Shown: one piece after another, positions 1 through 7,429 of the stretch | Layout of the letters: each line of letters starts with the position of its first letter | How positions within the stretch are numbered: the first letter of the stretch is position 1 | DNA from: Candidatus Amunia macphersoniae | Lineage (GTDB): Bacteria; Chloroflexota; Dormibacteria; Aeolococcales; Aeolococcaceae | Assembly (NCBI GenBank): GCA_016464795.1 | Contig: JAEKNN010000005.1 | Location: forward strand, 1 to 64,000 | DNA: 64,000 bases | Direction of reading: 5' to 3' | Notes under the pieces: generated by a model | Told to the model about the DNA's origin: nothing | The model's database searches: none | Seen by the model: the letters and a program-made list of their open reading frames with translations, nothing else | Translations under genes and position numbers: made by a program

Positions 1-142
1 CCCGCTCAGCACCTCCAATCGTGATCCAACCACCTTGATGAAAGATCTGGGTTAGATGAGCGGCGGCTGGACTGTGGTGACCAGAGATGATCGTTTCTGG
101 TGGTACGGCACCTCCTTGGTGTCCGCCTAGTCCCCGCTTGGG

Positions 143-148
143 TACCCT
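143..148 (+). promoter_or_regulatory. -10 box (TACCCT) of a leaderless promoter
   Basis: TACCCT ends 6 nt before the ATG at 155, so transcription would begin at or next to the start codon. No Shine-Dalgarno sequence precedes that ATG. The same arrangement recurs at several other genes in the window. Confidence 0.5.
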
Positions 149-154
149 GCCACG

Positions 155-424
155 ATGCCGACCCACGATGTCACCCGCGTGATCGAGTCGGCGGTCGGTG
201 AGCGCCAGGTGCTGCGGGTCACGTATGCAGCGCTCGACGGCACCACCGCCACCATCGAGGTGGAACCGCTGGCGATCCGTTTCAACAAGTCGAAGCACCG
301 CGTCCTGTGGGTCTGGAGTCGCCGGCACGGACACGTCGAGGAGCTGTTGTGGGACGGCATCGAGGGCGCCGTGCCGACTGGTGAGAACTTCGCACCGCGC
401 CCATGGATCGAGCCAGAGAGCTAG
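155..424 (+). CDS. minimal WYL-domain protein
   Basis: A protein of 89 residues that consists almost only of a WYL-like core. A strand with VLRVTYAALDG is followed by VEPLAIRF, then VLWVWSRRHG and a closing ELLWDGIEGA segment, the usual order in WYL domains. WYL domains sense nucleic acid or nucleotide ligands and usually sit behind an HTH in regulators; here the HTH is absent. The last 22 nt overlap the start of the nuclease-like gene at 403, so the two are probably co-translated and may act together. The ATG has a TANNNT box 6 nt upstream, which supports this start. Family assignment is from motif shape only; function as a ligand-sensing partner of the downstream protein is inference. Confidence 0.55.
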   Translation: MPTHDVTRVIESAVGERQVLRVTYAALDGTTATIEVEPLAIRFNKSKHRVLWVWSRRHGHVEELLWDGIEGAVPTGENFAPRPWIEPES

Positions 425-1401
425 CCACCTCCTCCAAGCGCGACCTGGGCCAGATCATCGAATGGCAGGTTTGGTCGGCGATGGTCGGCTTCTCCGACCG
501 CATCACCCATGTGTTCCTGCCGCTGGACGATCGTGGCGTCGACGGCATCCTACGCCGTCTCGACGACGATGCCATGTGCGCCATCCAGGTCAAGGGACGG
601 ACCTCCCTGCACAAGGGTGAGCTGCAGGTTGTCCTGCGCGACGTGGCCATCGCCGACACCAACATAACAGTGGTCGTGGCGCTTCTCGATCCCACGACCA
701 TGACGCTGCATGAGACCGTGTTCGTTCTCGATGTGGCCTCGGTCAATCGGCTTGGGTCGCACACCACCAACAACGGGGCCCGCATCGTCGAGCTGGCGAT
801 TCCCTACCCTCACAAGCGCGGCTCGCGCTGGGAGCGGCATGCATGCCGGCTCAGCGGCCTCGCTGATCGCGTCCTGTCTGCATCGACCGCACCACCGCTG
901 GTGGCGCCGCTGGCGGCGATCCCGCCCGGCCCCAAGGACCTCGTCGGCCACCTCGCCGAGCTGGAGGTGATCCGCCTGCTGGGCGAGGGCGTCGAGCTCA
1001 ACACCTTCAAGTCGTTCCCCGACATCGAGGTGGCCGAGTACCTGGTTCGCCACCGGCCCAGCGGACGCATCCGCGGCGTGCAGGTGAAGTGCATCACCCT
1101 GGCTGGGCCCAATGGTCATGGCATGGTCAACTTCCATCGCGCGGCCTTCCGGCCGTCACCGGCGGTCGACGTGGTGGTGCTCACCTACCGCAGCGACCTG
1201 CACGGCTTCGACGAGCACGCGTGGGTGATCCCCGCCGTCGACATCCCCACGCTGGTCTCCACGAAGGGCGCAAACATCGAGCTGATGCTGCATCCCGCCG
1301 GTGGTTACGGCAGCAAGTTCGACCGTTACCGCACCGTCCGCAGCCGGCTCGCCGAGCACTACACGCACTGGTTCGCTGGCAGAGCTCAGCAGCCACGGTG
1401 A
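403..1401 (+). CDS. protein with two PD-(D/E)XK nuclease-like domains
   Basis: A protein of 332 residues with an internal two-fold arrangement. The N-terminal half has an early Glu (GQIIEWQVW), then GVDGILRRL and, about 12 residues on, AIQVKGRT. The C-terminal half has GHLAELEVIRLL, FPDIEVAEYL and then RGVQVKCITL. Each half therefore shows the E...D...QxK spacing of the restriction-endonuclease-like fold, with Gln replacing Glu as in many members. Such domains cut or bind DNA. The gene overlaps an upstream minimal WYL protein by 22 nt, a combination reminiscent of defence or DNA-repair accessory genes. I do not recognise a named family. Whether either half is catalytically active cannot be told from sequence. 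Confidence 0.5.
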   Translation: MDRARELATSSKRDLGQIIEWQVWSAMVGFSDRITHVFLPLDDRGVDGILRRLDDDAMCAIQVKGRTSLHKGELQVVLRDVAIADTNITVVVALLDPTTMTLHETVFVLDVASVNRLGSHTTNNGARIVELAIPYPHKRGSRWERHACRLSGLADRVLSASTAPPLVAPLAAIPPGPKDLVGHLAELEVIRLLGEGVELNTFKSFPDIEVAEYLVRHRPSGRIRGVQVKCITLAGPNGHGMVNFHRAAFRPSPAVDVVVLTYRSDLHGFDEHAWVIPAVDIPTLVSTKGANIELMLHPAGGYGSKFDRYRTVRSRLAEHYTHWFAGRAQQPR

Positions 1402-1423
1402 CAGTGGCGCTCACCGTGACGGG

Positions 1424-1730
1424 TCAACCCCGCCCCGCGGTCGTTGGTCTCCCACGCGGACGTGGCTCCAGGGCAACCAGCCGGGCCACCTCCTCGTCGA
1501 TGCGGTCTTTGCCCACGTGGATGTCCAGATGGACTCGATTCTTGACCACCTTGCCCTCGGGAACCCGCTGGAAGAAGAGCCGCGGGTGCACACCCTGTGG
1601 ATCCCGGCAGGCGCTCACGTCGGCGAACTGGCGACCGCCGTCGACCTCTGCCGTTGACTGATCAGGAATGCGGCCCTGGGCAAGGAGCTCCGCGACGAAG
1701 GCGGCATGATCCAGCGGGTCTGCGTCTCGA
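1424..1730 (-). pseudogene. VOC (glyoxalase-like) domain remnant, out of frame with the gene before it
   Basis: Reading leftward from about 1726 the frame encodes DHAAFVAELLAQ, DQSTAEVDGG, FFQRVPEGKVVKNRVH and LDIHVGKDRIDEEVARL, which is the C-terminal half of a Glyoxalase_6-type VOC protein (the KNRVHLDI strand is characteristic). It has no start codon of its own: going upstream, this frame runs into the out-of-frame image of the maleylpyruvate-isomerase-like gene. That gene in turn loses similarity to its family at about the same point, near its W(I/V) segment. The simplest reading is a deletion or single-base shift that joined two genes or broke one fusion gene. Non-functional as it stands. 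Confidence 0.6.
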
Positions 1731-2247
1731 CGGCGACCGACCCATGTGGTCCCTGGCGGTCCGCCTCGAGATCGGGGTCCGCCAGCATTATCTGCAGGAC
1801 CTCGTCGATCCCGTCCTCCGCAAGCTCCGCGTCCACCGGGGACAGGTCGCCGAGGCCACTCTCGACGTCGACGCGGTGCACGACGGTCTCCAACGCCATC
1901 CGCCGGTACCAGAAGCCGGCGGTCTGGTTTGGTGGCCACCACGTGGAAGCATGGGAGCCTGGATCACGCTGCTGCAGCTCAGCGATGAGTCCCTGATGGG
2001 CTGCACGAAACCAGCTCACCAGCTCCTCACCGGCCGGGGGCTCGCGCTGCCAGTCATCGGGCGCTGGCTTGCTCCCCAAGCGAAGCCACGCGACCTTGTG
2101 CAGGTACACAGACCCGGTATGGCGGACGACCTGGGCCACATCCCACCCGGGGCACGGCGGCACCGGGCGGCTCAGGTCCCGGAGGCCGACCGTCGCCATC
2201 CGGTCAGCATCGGCTTGGATCAACTCCAGGTAGCGTTGCCAGTCCAC
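1615..2247 (-). CDS. maleylpyruvate isomerase family (mycothiol-dependent/DinB fold) protein, 3' end aberrant
   Basis: Begins at GTG 2247 (VDWQRYLELIQADADRM). A TAGGGT box ends 7 nt upstream, so the message is probably leaderless; this is better than a start 48 nt further out. The protein shows CPGWDVAQVVRHTG, WWPPNQTAGFWYRRMALE and TVVHRVDVE, typical of the MDMPI_N/DinB-like four-helix fold with the histidine triad that binds metal. Family members use mycothiol as thiol cofactor or are uncharacterised. The final 30 residues (after GSVAVETQTRW) are unlike the family because the frame then runs antiparallel through a VOC remnant, so the C-terminal domain is missing. Probably a damaged gene; activity doubtful. 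Confidence 0.6.
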   Translation of the reverse strand: MDWQRYLELIQADADRMATVGLRDLSRPVPPCPGWDVAQVVRHTGSVYLHKVAWLRLGSKPAPDDWQREPPAGEELVSWFRAAHQGLIAELQQRDPGSHASTWWPPNQTAGFWYRRMALETVVHRVDVESGLGDLSPVDAELAEDGIDEVLQIMLADPDLEADRQGPHGSVAVETQTRWIMPPSSRSSLPRAAFLISQRQRSTAVASSPT

Positions 2248-2254
2248 CGGCCCC

Positions 2255-2260
2255 ACCCTA
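2255..2260 (-). promoter_or_regulatory. -10 box (TAGGGT) of a leaderless promoter
   Basis: TAGGGT on the minus strand ends 7 nt before the GTG at 2247. It supports that start codon for the maleylpyruvate-isomerase-like gene. Confidence 0.45.
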
Positions 2261-2331
2261 GCGGAGTCCGGCGCTCCCCTAGCGCCTCGTCCCACCGGGG
2301 GATCCAGTGACTCCCCCGGCCCCGATGATTC

Positions 2332-3669
2332 TCAGGGTTGTGCGCGCAGCACGCTCACAGCCGCCCCGCCAGCGGTGACAGAGGCCCACCGGCCCGTGCT
2401 CACGTCCACTTGCAGCACCGCGCCATCGACACTCGTCGCGTACAGCCGCTGCCCGTCTCCACTGAGGATGAGGGAGCTGAGCGCCTGCTTGGAGAGCAGT
2501 GACCCTGTGAGCCTCAGGCGCGCCGCATCGACAACGAACACGCCGGCGTCCCCGATGCTGTACAGGGTGTGGTCGTCGAAGCTGATCGCCGCGGCTCCGT
2601 CGACCTGGCGCTTGGCCTGCACGGTGACCGGAGTCCACGGTGTCCATGCGGCCGCGCTCGTTGGCGTCGGGACCGGGAACGTTGCCTGGCGGGTCTGGTA
2701 CGGACTGTCGGCGGCCATCTCGACGACCGATCCATGCGCACTGTTCACCGCATAGACGAACCGGCCGTCGTGGCTCGCCGCCACACCCCAGAGCAGGTCG
2801 AGAACTTGGTCGCGTGGCGCGCTCGGAAGGTCGATGCAGAACGCGATCGCATCGTTGAGGTTCAGTGCATGCACGAATGGGGATGGGGACATCTGCCCGA
2901 AGCCATACACCGTGAACTGCCATGCGCCGTCGCGTGAGTTGACGCTGTCGATCGCAGTGCCGCTGATCGACTTCTCGCCGGTGCGCTTGTCCACGATGAT
3001 GGTGGGATCCAACGCACCTGCGATGAGGTCGTAGCGACGCACGTGATATGCGCCGCCTGTGGTGGGCGTGCTGAGATCCTCGAGCAGGTACAGATTTCGG
3101 CCGTCGTCGTTGATGCCGTCAAAGAGGAATGAGCCCCCAAGAGCGATCCGCTGCGGGGCGCGATCGAGATGGTTGGAGTCGTAGACAAGGAAACGGCTGG
3201 TCGTCGACGGGCTCGGAGTGCTGGGGGATGCGCCGGCGAGCACCAGATGGCCGCCACTCGGCGAGAGCCCGGCCGGTCGCTGGCCGCCACCGGACGTGGG
3301 CAGGGCGAACCCAGGGTCGGTCGTGGTCACGGTGATGTCTCGACCGGTGGCCGGGTCGACCACCTTCAGGAGGTTTTGAGACGCCTGCGCGGTGACCACG
3401 TACATCCGCGACCAGTCGCGACTGGCAACCCCGTTGGGATACGACGCCAAGGTTTTGCCCGTGGTCGCGTCCAGCAGGGTGACCGAGCCGTCGGGAGATT
3501 GACCGTTCTGCAGCCAGAGGTGAGCAGGATGGACGGCCGCATTGCCCGCGTCGCCTGCTCTGGGACCCGACGTCGCGGAGTGCGTGGCGATCGAGACAGC
3601 CGGGCCGCCACACGCGGCCAGCATGGCGGTGCTGAGCAGGAGAACCTGCCTGTGCAGTGTCTTCATCAT
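2332..3669 (-). CDS. secreted lipoprotein with beta-propeller repeats
   Basis: Starts at ATG 3669 (MMKTLHRQVLLLS), with GGAGG 5 nt upstream, rather than 45 nt further out. The first 25 residues are a lipoprotein signal with lipobox LAAC, so the protein is exported and lipid-anchored. The remainder shows repeating units such as SVTLLDATTGKTLASYP, LLKVVDPATGRDI, LFDGINDDGRNLYLLED and GVFVVDAARLRL, the pattern of YVTN/WD-like beta-propellers. It is the last gene of a unit headed by an ECF sigma factor and an anti-sigma-like protein; the gap to the latter is about 50 nt. It may be the extracytoplasmic sensor or a target of that sigma system (inference). No catalytic motif seen. Confidence 0.7.
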   Translation of the reverse strand: MMKTLHRQVLLLSTAMLAACGGPAVSIATHSATSGPRAGDAGNAAVHPAHLWLQNGQSPDGSVTLLDATTGKTLASYPNGVASRDWSRMYVVTAQASQNLLKVVDPATGRDITVTTTDPGFALPTSGGGQRPAGLSPSGGHLVLAGASPSTPSPSTTSRFLVYDSNHLDRAPQRIALGGSFLFDGINDDGRNLYLLEDLSTPTTGGAYHVRRYDLIAGALDPTIIVDKRTGEKSISGTAIDSVNSRDGAWQFTVYGFGQMSPSPFVHALNLNDAIAFCIDLPSAPRDQVLDLLWGVAASHDGRFVYAVNSAHGSVVEMAADSPYQTRQATFPVPTPTSAAAWTPWTPVTVQAKRQVDGAAAISFDDHTLYSIGDAGVFVVDAARLRLTGSLLSKQALSSLILSGDGQRLYATSVDGAVLQVDVSTGRWASVTAGGAAVSVLRAQP

Positions 3670-3717
3670 CGAACCTCCGCGATGGATACACCTCCCAGGG
3701 ACTGGTGGTTCCATCCA

Positions 3718-4500
3718 TCAGCTGAGGGTTTGGGCGATCGCCAGGGCCTGCGCCTGGCTGAGCGAGCCCTCGATGCGGATGGTCACATCACCGCGCTCGA
3801 ACACCAGGGTGGGTCCGGCCAGCCGGAGGGTGTCGGGGACGAAGTTGCCGTCGGGGAGCAGGTAGGCCACCTCATGCGCCCCAGCACCGCCGATCCAGAA
3901 CCCAGTTCCACCGTTGACGGTGAGCGGTGTGATCGTGGTGTCTGGCGTGACGAACTTCTGCATCAACATCGGATTCGACGTGCCGCGAAACTCCGTGATC
4001 AGGACGCCGACGCCGGTTTGGCCCGATTGCGGAACACCTCCTGACGGCGCATACACCAGCGAGACAGCTGGGCCGATGTCTGTGCGCGTGTATATGGCAT
4101 CTGGAGCGCCCAGCCCGCTGGGCACCGCCACCGGAAATCCGGCTGCCGCCCGGGCTTCCGAGAGGCTGGTGGACCGACCCAAGCTCAGGGTGGAGCCGAG
4201 TGGGCCGGTAGAAGCGGGCAGAGGCGAGCGGGTTGCTGGAAGGGAGCTGACCGGCGTGATGACCACGCCCTGGATGCCCAGCCAGTGCGCGATCGCGGTG
4301 CGCACAGGCGGCACTCCGAAGGCGGCTCCGAGCACGGCGAGCGCGATGCCCACCAGGGCGACGCGCCATCGTTTGACCACCCGGCGTCGCGGTGACCGGT
4401 CTGACAACCGCGCACGCACCGTCGAGGCCAGCTCCGGTGTTGGCGGATAAGTGATCCGGCGCCCGAGCTCAGCCAGCTGCTGTTCGAGCTCTCGGCTCAT
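3718..4500 (-). CDS. single-pass membrane protein, probable anti-sigma factor
   Basis: A protein of 260 residues. A cytoplasmic N-terminus (LEQQLAELGRRITYPPTPEL) is followed by one membrane helix at about residues 47-65 (VALVGIALAVLGAAFGVP) and an extracytoplasmic domain ending FERGDVTIRIEGSLS, similar to DUF4367-type domains found behind anti-sigma factors. Its ATG overlaps the stop of the ECF sigma gene by 4 nt (ATGA), so translation is coupled. That is the standard arrangement for a sigma/anti-sigma pair. No zinc-binding anti-sigma (HxxxCxxC) motif is present, so the sequestering mechanism would be of another type. Assignment rests mainly on topology and context. Confidence 0.65.
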   Translation of the reverse strand: MSRELEQQLAELGRRITYPPTPELASTVRARLSDRSPRRRVVKRWRVALVGIALAVLGAAFGVPPVRTAIAHWLGIQGVVITPVSSLPATRSPLPASTGPLGSTLSLGRSTSLSEARAAAGFPVAVPSGLGAPDAIYTRTDIGPAVSLVYAPSGGVPQSGQTGVGVLITEFRGTSNPMLMQKFVTPDTTITPLTVNGGTGFWIGGAGAHEVAYLLPDGNFVPDTLRLAGPTLVFERGDVTIRIEGSLSQAQALAIAQTLS

Positions 4501-5063
4501 CGCTCGTCCACCTCCGGCCCGAGACGCTCACGGACGCGCCCCAGCGCACGCGCCAAGCGCGACTTCACAGTGCCCTGAGCGCAGCCGAGCGCGGCCGCGG
4601 TCTCAGCGACATCGAGCTCCAGGAAGTAGCGGCATGAGATCACCTGGCGATCGGCGTCACTCAGAGAGGCGACAGCGCGGAGGAGCGCGCCACGCTCCTC
4701 CGCGGCCTCCACCTCGGTCTCTGGCGATGGGGCCGCATCGCCTCGTCCCAAGGTGTCCGCCAACCTGAGCTGCACTCCCGCACGCCGGCCCATCGCCCGG
4801 CGGTGGTTCCGCGCTGCATTGGCCACGATGCGCAGCAGCCATGGCCGGAAGGGCGCGCCCTCGCGAAAGCGCGGAAGTGCCCGGTACGCGGCCAGGAAGC
4901 CGTCCTGGGCGGCCTCCTCCGCCTCTGGAGCCGATCCGGTCAGCAGGTAGGCAAGTCGGAAGGCGAGGTCTGAGTGTCGCGTGACCAATTGCTCGTAGGC
5001 GTGTTCGTCGCCATGCGCAGCGCGGACGACGAGGTCTGATTCGTCCAGTGGGCGGCCCTCCAC
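4497..5063 (-). CDS. ECF-family RNA polymerase sigma factor
   Basis: A 188-residue sigma-70-like protein with regions 2 and 4 only. Region 2 carries AYEQLVTRHSDLAFRLAY, AEEAAQDGFLAAYRAL and RPWLLRIVANAARNHRR. Region 4 carries SLSDADRQVISCRYFLEL, VAETAAALGCAQGTVKSRL, the helix-turn-helix that reads the -35 element. Start is GTG 5063. It heads a three-gene unit with an anti-sigma-like membrane protein and a lipoprotein propeller. A GGAACC element lies upstream at 5103-5108 (minus strand), which may be an ECF-type -35 for autoregulation. Likely directs a cell-envelope response; the signal is unknown. Confidence 0.9.
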   Translation of the reverse strand: MEGRPLDESDLVVRAAHGDEHAYEQLVTRHSDLAFRLAYLLTGSAPEAEEAAQDGFLAAYRALPRFREGAPFRPWLLRIVANAARNHRRAMGRRAGVQLRLADTLGRGDAAPSPETEVEAAEERGALLRAVASLSDADRQVISCRYFLELDVAETAAALGCAQGTVKSRLARALGRVRERLGPEVDER

Positions 5064-5080
5064 GGGTCGATGTCAGCGCT

Positions 5081-5108
5081 TCTACACCGCCCGCACTCTG
5101 ACGGTTCC
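5081..5108 (-). promoter_or_regulatory. possible ECF-type promoter upstream of the sigma gene
   Basis: On the minus strand GGAACC (5108-5103) is followed after 16 nt by TGTAGA (5086-5081). GGAAC-like -35 elements are typical of ECF sigma factors, which often control their own gene. The -10 is a poor match, so this is only a candidate. Confidence 0.25.
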
Positions 5109-5152
5109 ACGACCGTGGCCAGCGCAACCCAACGCCCCGCCGGTTGTGCCCA

Positions 5153-5158
5153 TATGAT
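5153..5158 (+). promoter_or_regulatory. -10 box (TATGAT) of a leaderless promoter
   Basis: A near-consensus -10 hexamer ends 6 nt before the ATG at 5165. It fixes the start of the NTF2-like gene at 5165 rather than at the upstream in-frame codons. Confidence 0.55.
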
Positions 5159-5164
5159 CGCCGC

Positions 5165-5605
5165 ATGGAGCGCGCCGCAGCTGAGCAGCGTCTGCAGTGG
5201 CTGGTCGACCGCGCGGAGATCGCCGAATGCCTCGTGAACTACGCGCGCTGCATCGACCGCCGCGATTGGGCCGGCCTCCAGGAGAGTTACACCGATGACG
5301 GAGTCATGCAGCACGGCGAGGTCTCGGTCCCCCGTGAGGCAGTTCCCGAGCTCTCAGAGAAAATCCTCTCCGGGTGCGCCTCCTCGCACCATCTTGTGGG
5401 CGACCCGTCGATCGTGGTCGAGGGTGGTCGGGCGCGCACGCACTCGCACTACCTTGCCACCCACATCTCCGAAGGCACCGCCGTCAGGCGCCAGGCAGGC
5501 GGCTGGTACGACTGCGAGCTCGAGCGCACGGACGTGGGTTGGAGGTTCACCCGCGTGAGGTCGACCACCGCATGGCGGACTGGCGAGCCGCTCCAGCTGC
5601 ACTGA
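5165..5605 (+). CDS. SnoaL/NTF2-like protein (SnoaL_4 type)
   Basis: A 146-residue cone-fold protein starting MERAAAEQRLQWLVDRAEI. The early IAECLVNYARCIDRRDW, ESYTDDGVMQHG and later ARTHSHYLATHI are typical of SnoaL-like domains of the dehydratase/hydroxylase-small-subunit group, where the Tyr-Ala-Arg and Asp-Asp positions and a central His line the pocket. Members act on small hydrophobic substrates or simply bind them. It stands alone, divergent from the sigma operon, and has its own leaderless promoter. No substrate can be inferred. Confidence 0.7.
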   Translation: MERAAAEQRLQWLVDRAEIAECLVNYARCIDRRDWAGLQESYTDDGVMQHGEVSVPREAVPELSEKILSGCASSHHLVGDPSIVVEGGRARTHSHYLATHISEGTAVRRQAGGWYDCELERTDVGWRFTRVRSTTAWRTGEPLQLH

Positions 5606-5627
5606 TGAGCTGAAGGCAAGCCTGACA

Positions 5628-5981
5628 GTGAGAGACGCAGATCCGGTGGATGGACGGTCTCCCGAGCTGCCGGGGCCGGAGTACGGGGTGACGCCATCAC
5701 CCGTGCAGGGGAGGGAAAACACCCTGTCTTCGCGGGGCGCTGGTGCCGAGCTCGAGCCACCGGCATACCTGGGCAGGGAGTTCGGCATCGCCGGTCGCAC
5801 CCGTGACCATGGACGCACCAATGCGCTCGGGGCACTCCTCACCCTGACCCTGGTCCTCGCCCTCCCGCTGATCTCGGGAGCACCCCTCGACGTGGTCGTC
5901 CTCTGCAGCGTACTGCTGGCGGGGTGCGTCATCGGTGCTGCCTTGCTGATTGCTGCCGAGATCCGCGCCGCGCGCTGGTGA
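5628..5981 (+). CDS. small membrane protein of unknown function
   Basis: 117 residues starting from GTG 5628. The first 60 residues are polar with no recognisable motif. The rest forms two membrane helices (GALLTLTLVLALPLISG and VVLCSVLLAGCVIGAALLIA) separated by a short turn. The stop codon is embedded in the GTG start of the following M48-type protease (GTGA overlap), so both are translated together and it may be a small partner of that protease. No family recognised. Confidence 0.5.
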   Translation: MRDADPVDGRSPELPGPEYGVTPSPVQGRENTLSSRGAGAELEPPAYLGREFGIAGRTRDHGRTNALGALLTLTLVLALPLISGAPLDVVVLCSVLLAGCVIGAALLIAAEIRAARW

Positions 5982-7318
5982 GTGCAGCCGCCGCTGACGT
6001 CACCGATGATGCGGCCTCGGCACCGCCCTGCCCGCAATGCGGTGCTTCGCTGCACGTCGATCCGCTGTGGGTGACGTGGTGCGACAAGTGCGACTGGAAC
6101 GTCGATCCTGCAGACCCCGAGCCTCCAACGGCCGGCCGCAAGCGGCGACGTCAACGTCAGCAGCGCGAACGTGAAGTCCAACTCAGGGCGCGGCGCGGTG
6201 AGCGGCTGTACCACGCGGTCGCTCGAGCCGCAGAGCAGGGCGTCGGGCACCGGCGCGACCCGAACCGCATGGCGTCAGGGCTGCTCGCGGCGCTCATCCA
6301 CGTGCCCACACTGGCGCTGCTGACGCTCGGAGTGGTTGTTGCCGTCAGCGGGCCCCGAGACCTGGTGCACTGGATCATCGTGGCTGCCCTGGTCGGGCTT
6401 GTCGTCCTGGTGCGCCCCCGGTTCGGACGGCTCAGCCGCAAGAAGGTGGCCCTGACCGCGGCCGAGGCGCCGGCGCTGTTCGCGCTGACCGATCGAATCT
6501 GTGCGGTGCTCGGTGCGCATCCGGTCACCTGGGTGGTCGTCGACGACTCGTTCAACGCCTCGTACGGCCACGTCGGGCTGCGGCGTCGCCGAATGCTGCG
6601 CATCGGGCTGCCGTTGTGGAGCGTGCTCGACGACGACGAGAAGGTGGCGCTTCTCGGCCACGAGCTGGCCCACGACGTCAACGGCGACCTTGCGCACGGC
6701 GTCCTGGTCAGCAGCGCCCTGCAGACTCTGGCCACGTGGTATCGGATCATCCACCCAGGCCCCGTGATGTACGTCGGCGGCGACTCCACCATGTCAGCTG
6801 GCGAGGCGCTGGCGCGCCCGCTGCTCGCTGGACTGGCGAATCTCTTCCTGGCAGTACTCCGTGCCGAGCAACGCCTCCTCCTCAGGTCGAGCCAGCGCGC
6901 TGAATACCTGGCGGACGCACTCGCCATCAAGGTGGCCTCGAGAGGCGCGGTCATCACCTTGTTCAACAAGGCGTTCCTCGCGAAGGCGTACTGGTTCGGA
7001 CTGCGGCGGGCGGCTTTGGTCGGCGCGCCCGACCTCTGGGCTGCCGGGCGCGGCCACCTGGCCACAGTGCCAGCGCACGAGCTCACCCGTCTGCATCGTG
7101 TCGCTGTGCGCCGCGGCCACCAGGTTGATGACACCCACCCTCCAACCGCCCTGCGCATCCGCTTCGCCAGCACCCATGCCGCGGGAATTCCGGCAGTGCG
7201 CAGCGACCGCTCGGAGATGGAGGCAGTCGAGCGCGAGTTGGCGCCCGGCTACCGGCGGGTGGCGGCTGTCATGCGCTCCGCTGTGGGCCGTCCACACTCT
7301 GGAGACCAATTGGTCTGA
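5978..7318 (+). CDS. M48-like membrane zinc metalloprotease with N-terminal zinc ribbon
   Basis: Starts at GTG 5978 (VSAAAADVTDD), overlapping the stop of the gene before it. An N-terminal ribbon CPQCG...WCDKCDW is followed by a basic linker and two membrane helices (GLLAALIHVPTLALLTLG and HWIIVAALVGLVVLV). The catalytic domain has ALLGHELAHD, the HExxH zinc site, and EYLADALA, which supplies the third ligand as in HtpX/Ste24 enzymes. Such proteases degrade damaged or misfolded membrane proteins. The ribbon in front is unusual for HtpX and could regulate or recruit substrates. Assignment to M48 is secure from motifs; the substrate is unknown. Confidence 0.8.
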   Translation: MSAAAADVTDDAASAPPCPQCGASLHVDPLWVTWCDKCDWNVDPADPEPPTAGRKRRRQRQQREREVQLRARRGERLYHAVARAAEQGVGHRRDPNRMASGLLAALIHVPTLALLTLGVVVAVSGPRDLVHWIIVAALVGLVVLVRPRFGRLSRKKVALTAAEAPALFALTDRICAVLGAHPVTWVVVDDSFNASYGHVGLRRRRMLRIGLPLWSVLDDDEKVALLGHELAHDVNGDLAHGVLVSSALQTLATWYRIIHPGPVMYVGGDSTMSAGEALARPLLAGLANLFLAVLRAEQRLLLRSSQRAEYLADALAIKVASRGAVITLFNKAFLAKAYWFGLRRAALVGAPDLWAAGRGHLATVPAHELTRLHRVAVRRGHQVDDTHPPTALRIRFASTHAAGIPAVRSDRSEMEAVERELAPGYRRVAAVMRSAVGRPHSGDQLV

Positions 7319-7429
7319 CGACGCCGAGAATGTGGGCGCGGGCCATCGTCGGCGAGCATGTCCCGGCCAACCTGCTGTTGACTGCGACAGCGTCAGCACG
7401 TGGCAGGCAAGATCATGCCCGTCGCGGCC

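Noticed and set aside
56..130. 24-codon frame MSGGWTVVTRDD... before the WYL gene
   Set aside because: No ribosome-binding site or -10 box fits, and no motif is recognisable; too little to support a gene.
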